DNA of 64,000 bases from Myxococcales bacterium SG8_38 (lineage in GTDB: Bacteria; Myxococcota_A; Polyangia; Polyangiales; Houyiibacteriaceae), in NCBI GenBank assembly GCA_001303415.1, contig LJTN01000013.1, positions 1 to 64,000 on the forward strand, read 5' to 3'. Of this stretch, positions 63,464 to 64,000 are shown in pieces. The notes below the pieces were generated by a model, which did not search any database, was not told the origin of the DNA, and saw only the letters and a program-made list of their open reading frames with translations. The translations under genes and the position numbers were made by a program. Position 1 is the first letter of the stretch, and each line of letters starts with the position of its first letter.

Positions 63464-64000
63464 GTGCGCGGTGATCAGCATACGAAACCAGCGCTCGTCG
63501 AGCTCGCGGGCGTGACCAAGGTCTACGGAACCGGCGGAGCGGCCACGCATGCGTTGCGCGGCATCGACCTGCGCATCGAAGAGGGCGATTTCGTGGCCGT
63601 AATGGGCGCGAGCGGCTCTGGAAAATCGACGTGTCTCAACATTCTCGGCTGTCTCGACACGCCGACGTCTGGCTCATATCTGTTTCGCGGAGTGGAGGTG
63701 GGCAGGCTGACACGCAACCAGCGTGCGCTTCTGCGGCGTCACTATTTCGGGTTCGTGTTTCAAGGCTACAACCTCTTGAGCCGCACCTCGGCGCTCGAGA
63801 ACGTCGAGCTTCCACTGGTTTACCGTGGCATCCCGGCCATGGAACGCCGTCGGCTGGCGAGGAGGGCCCTGGCCGCAGTGGGCCTCGAACAGCACGAAAA
63901 ACACAGTCCAGCCGAGCTCTCCGGCGGAGAGCAGCAGCGTGTCGCGATCGCGCGGGCGCTCGTCACCGAGCCTCAGGTGCTGCTTGCAGATGAGCCCACG
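63464..64000 (+). CDS. MacB-type ABC transporter ATP-binding protein, cut by window edge
   Basis: 179 codons visible, starting at GTG 63464; no stop before the edge. Walker [10 protein letters not shown], then the [16 protein letters not shown] region, Q-loop [17 protein letters not shown] signature and Walker B VLLADEPT at the very end. All motifs are intact, in contrast to the 48083 gene. The [26 protein letters not shown] spacing matches LolD/MacB-type ATPases. Upstream adaptor and this gene suggest a tripartite exporter; the permease (or fused domain) lies outside the window. Confidence 0.85.
   Translation, partial: MRGDQHTKPALVELAGVTKVYGTGGAATHALRGIDLRIEEGDFVAVMGASGSGKSTCLNILGCLDTPTSGSYLFRGVEVGRLTRNQRALLRRHYFGFVFQGYNLLSRTSALENVELPLVYRGIPAMERRRLARRALAAVGLEQHEKHSPAELSGGEQQRVAIARALVTEPQVLLADEPT

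Noticed and set aside
1-64000. CRISPR array, phage genes, insertion sequences or rRNA
   Set aside because: No regularly spaced repeats, no transposase or integrase-like reading frames and no rRNA sequence were seen.

Overview
The window looks like the chromosome of a high-GC Gram-negative bacterium, most likely a Myxococcota-type (former Deltaproteobacteria) lineage. This is inferred from gene content: FHA plus DUF4388 signalling proteins, zinc-ribbon/tandem-FHA proteins, a CarD regulator, a single-domain PilZ protein, a short ribbon-helix-helix protein of the type seen in myxobacteria, a Lys-rich histone-H1-like tail protein, and outer-membrane systems (MCE/Mla, TolC, DUF481, beta-barrels). 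There is no rRNA, phage, insertion sequence or CRISPR array. Coding density is high and many neighbours overlap by 4 nt (ATGA or GTGA), so tight operons dominate.

Layout. 1-0.45 kb: a cut beta-propeller gene and a tRNA-Leu with anticodon AAG. 0.7-6.6 kb: SCP2 protein, laccase-domain protein, accD-folC, hemE, a small barrel protein and an HExxH protein. 6.8-9.7 kb: the classic rpsB-tsf-pyrH-frr translation cluster. 9.7-12.5 kb: a large peptidase/propeller/barrel protein whose signal peptide lies in another frame. 12.6-16.5 kb: FHA-DUF4388, J-domain, PilZ, RNase G, CarD. 17-22.4 kb: histone-like tail protein without a start codon, three tandem hairpins, NFACT, DUF72, two zinc-ribbon FHA proteins, hydrolase, small RHH protein. 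22.5-28.4 kb: CtpA-type protease, then mlaF-mlaD-thyA-folA on the minus strand, and two small envelope proteins.

28.5-37 kb: nuoE-F-J-K-L-M-N, a partial complex I operon (no A-D, G, H, I) with an unusually long NuoL. 37-46.3 kb: radical SAM protein, lepB, tsaB, a divergent GT5 glycosyltransferase, an SDR, a GT-C-like membrane protein, a metallophosphoesterase and a first PurE-like protein. 46.4-52.5 kb: DUF481 protein, a winged-helix regulator and a divergent three-gene envelope-spanning exporter (ABC-HlyD-TolC) in which every catalytic motif of the ABC ATPase is lost. This exporter is the best candidate for something undescribed. 52.5-54.7 kb: purE-purK and a paralogue of the exporter's regulator. 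54.7-60 kb: MscS channel and Ca/Na antiporter, then the oxidative pentose phosphate operon gnd-zwf-pgl. 60-64 kb: double-VOC protein, Dps, an AhpD-like protein and a MacA-MacB type exporter cut by the window edge.

Two genes (about 12.38 kb and 16.985 kb) look as if a few bases are missing. They may be real lesions or assembly errors. All function calls are from reading motifs by eye, with no database search.
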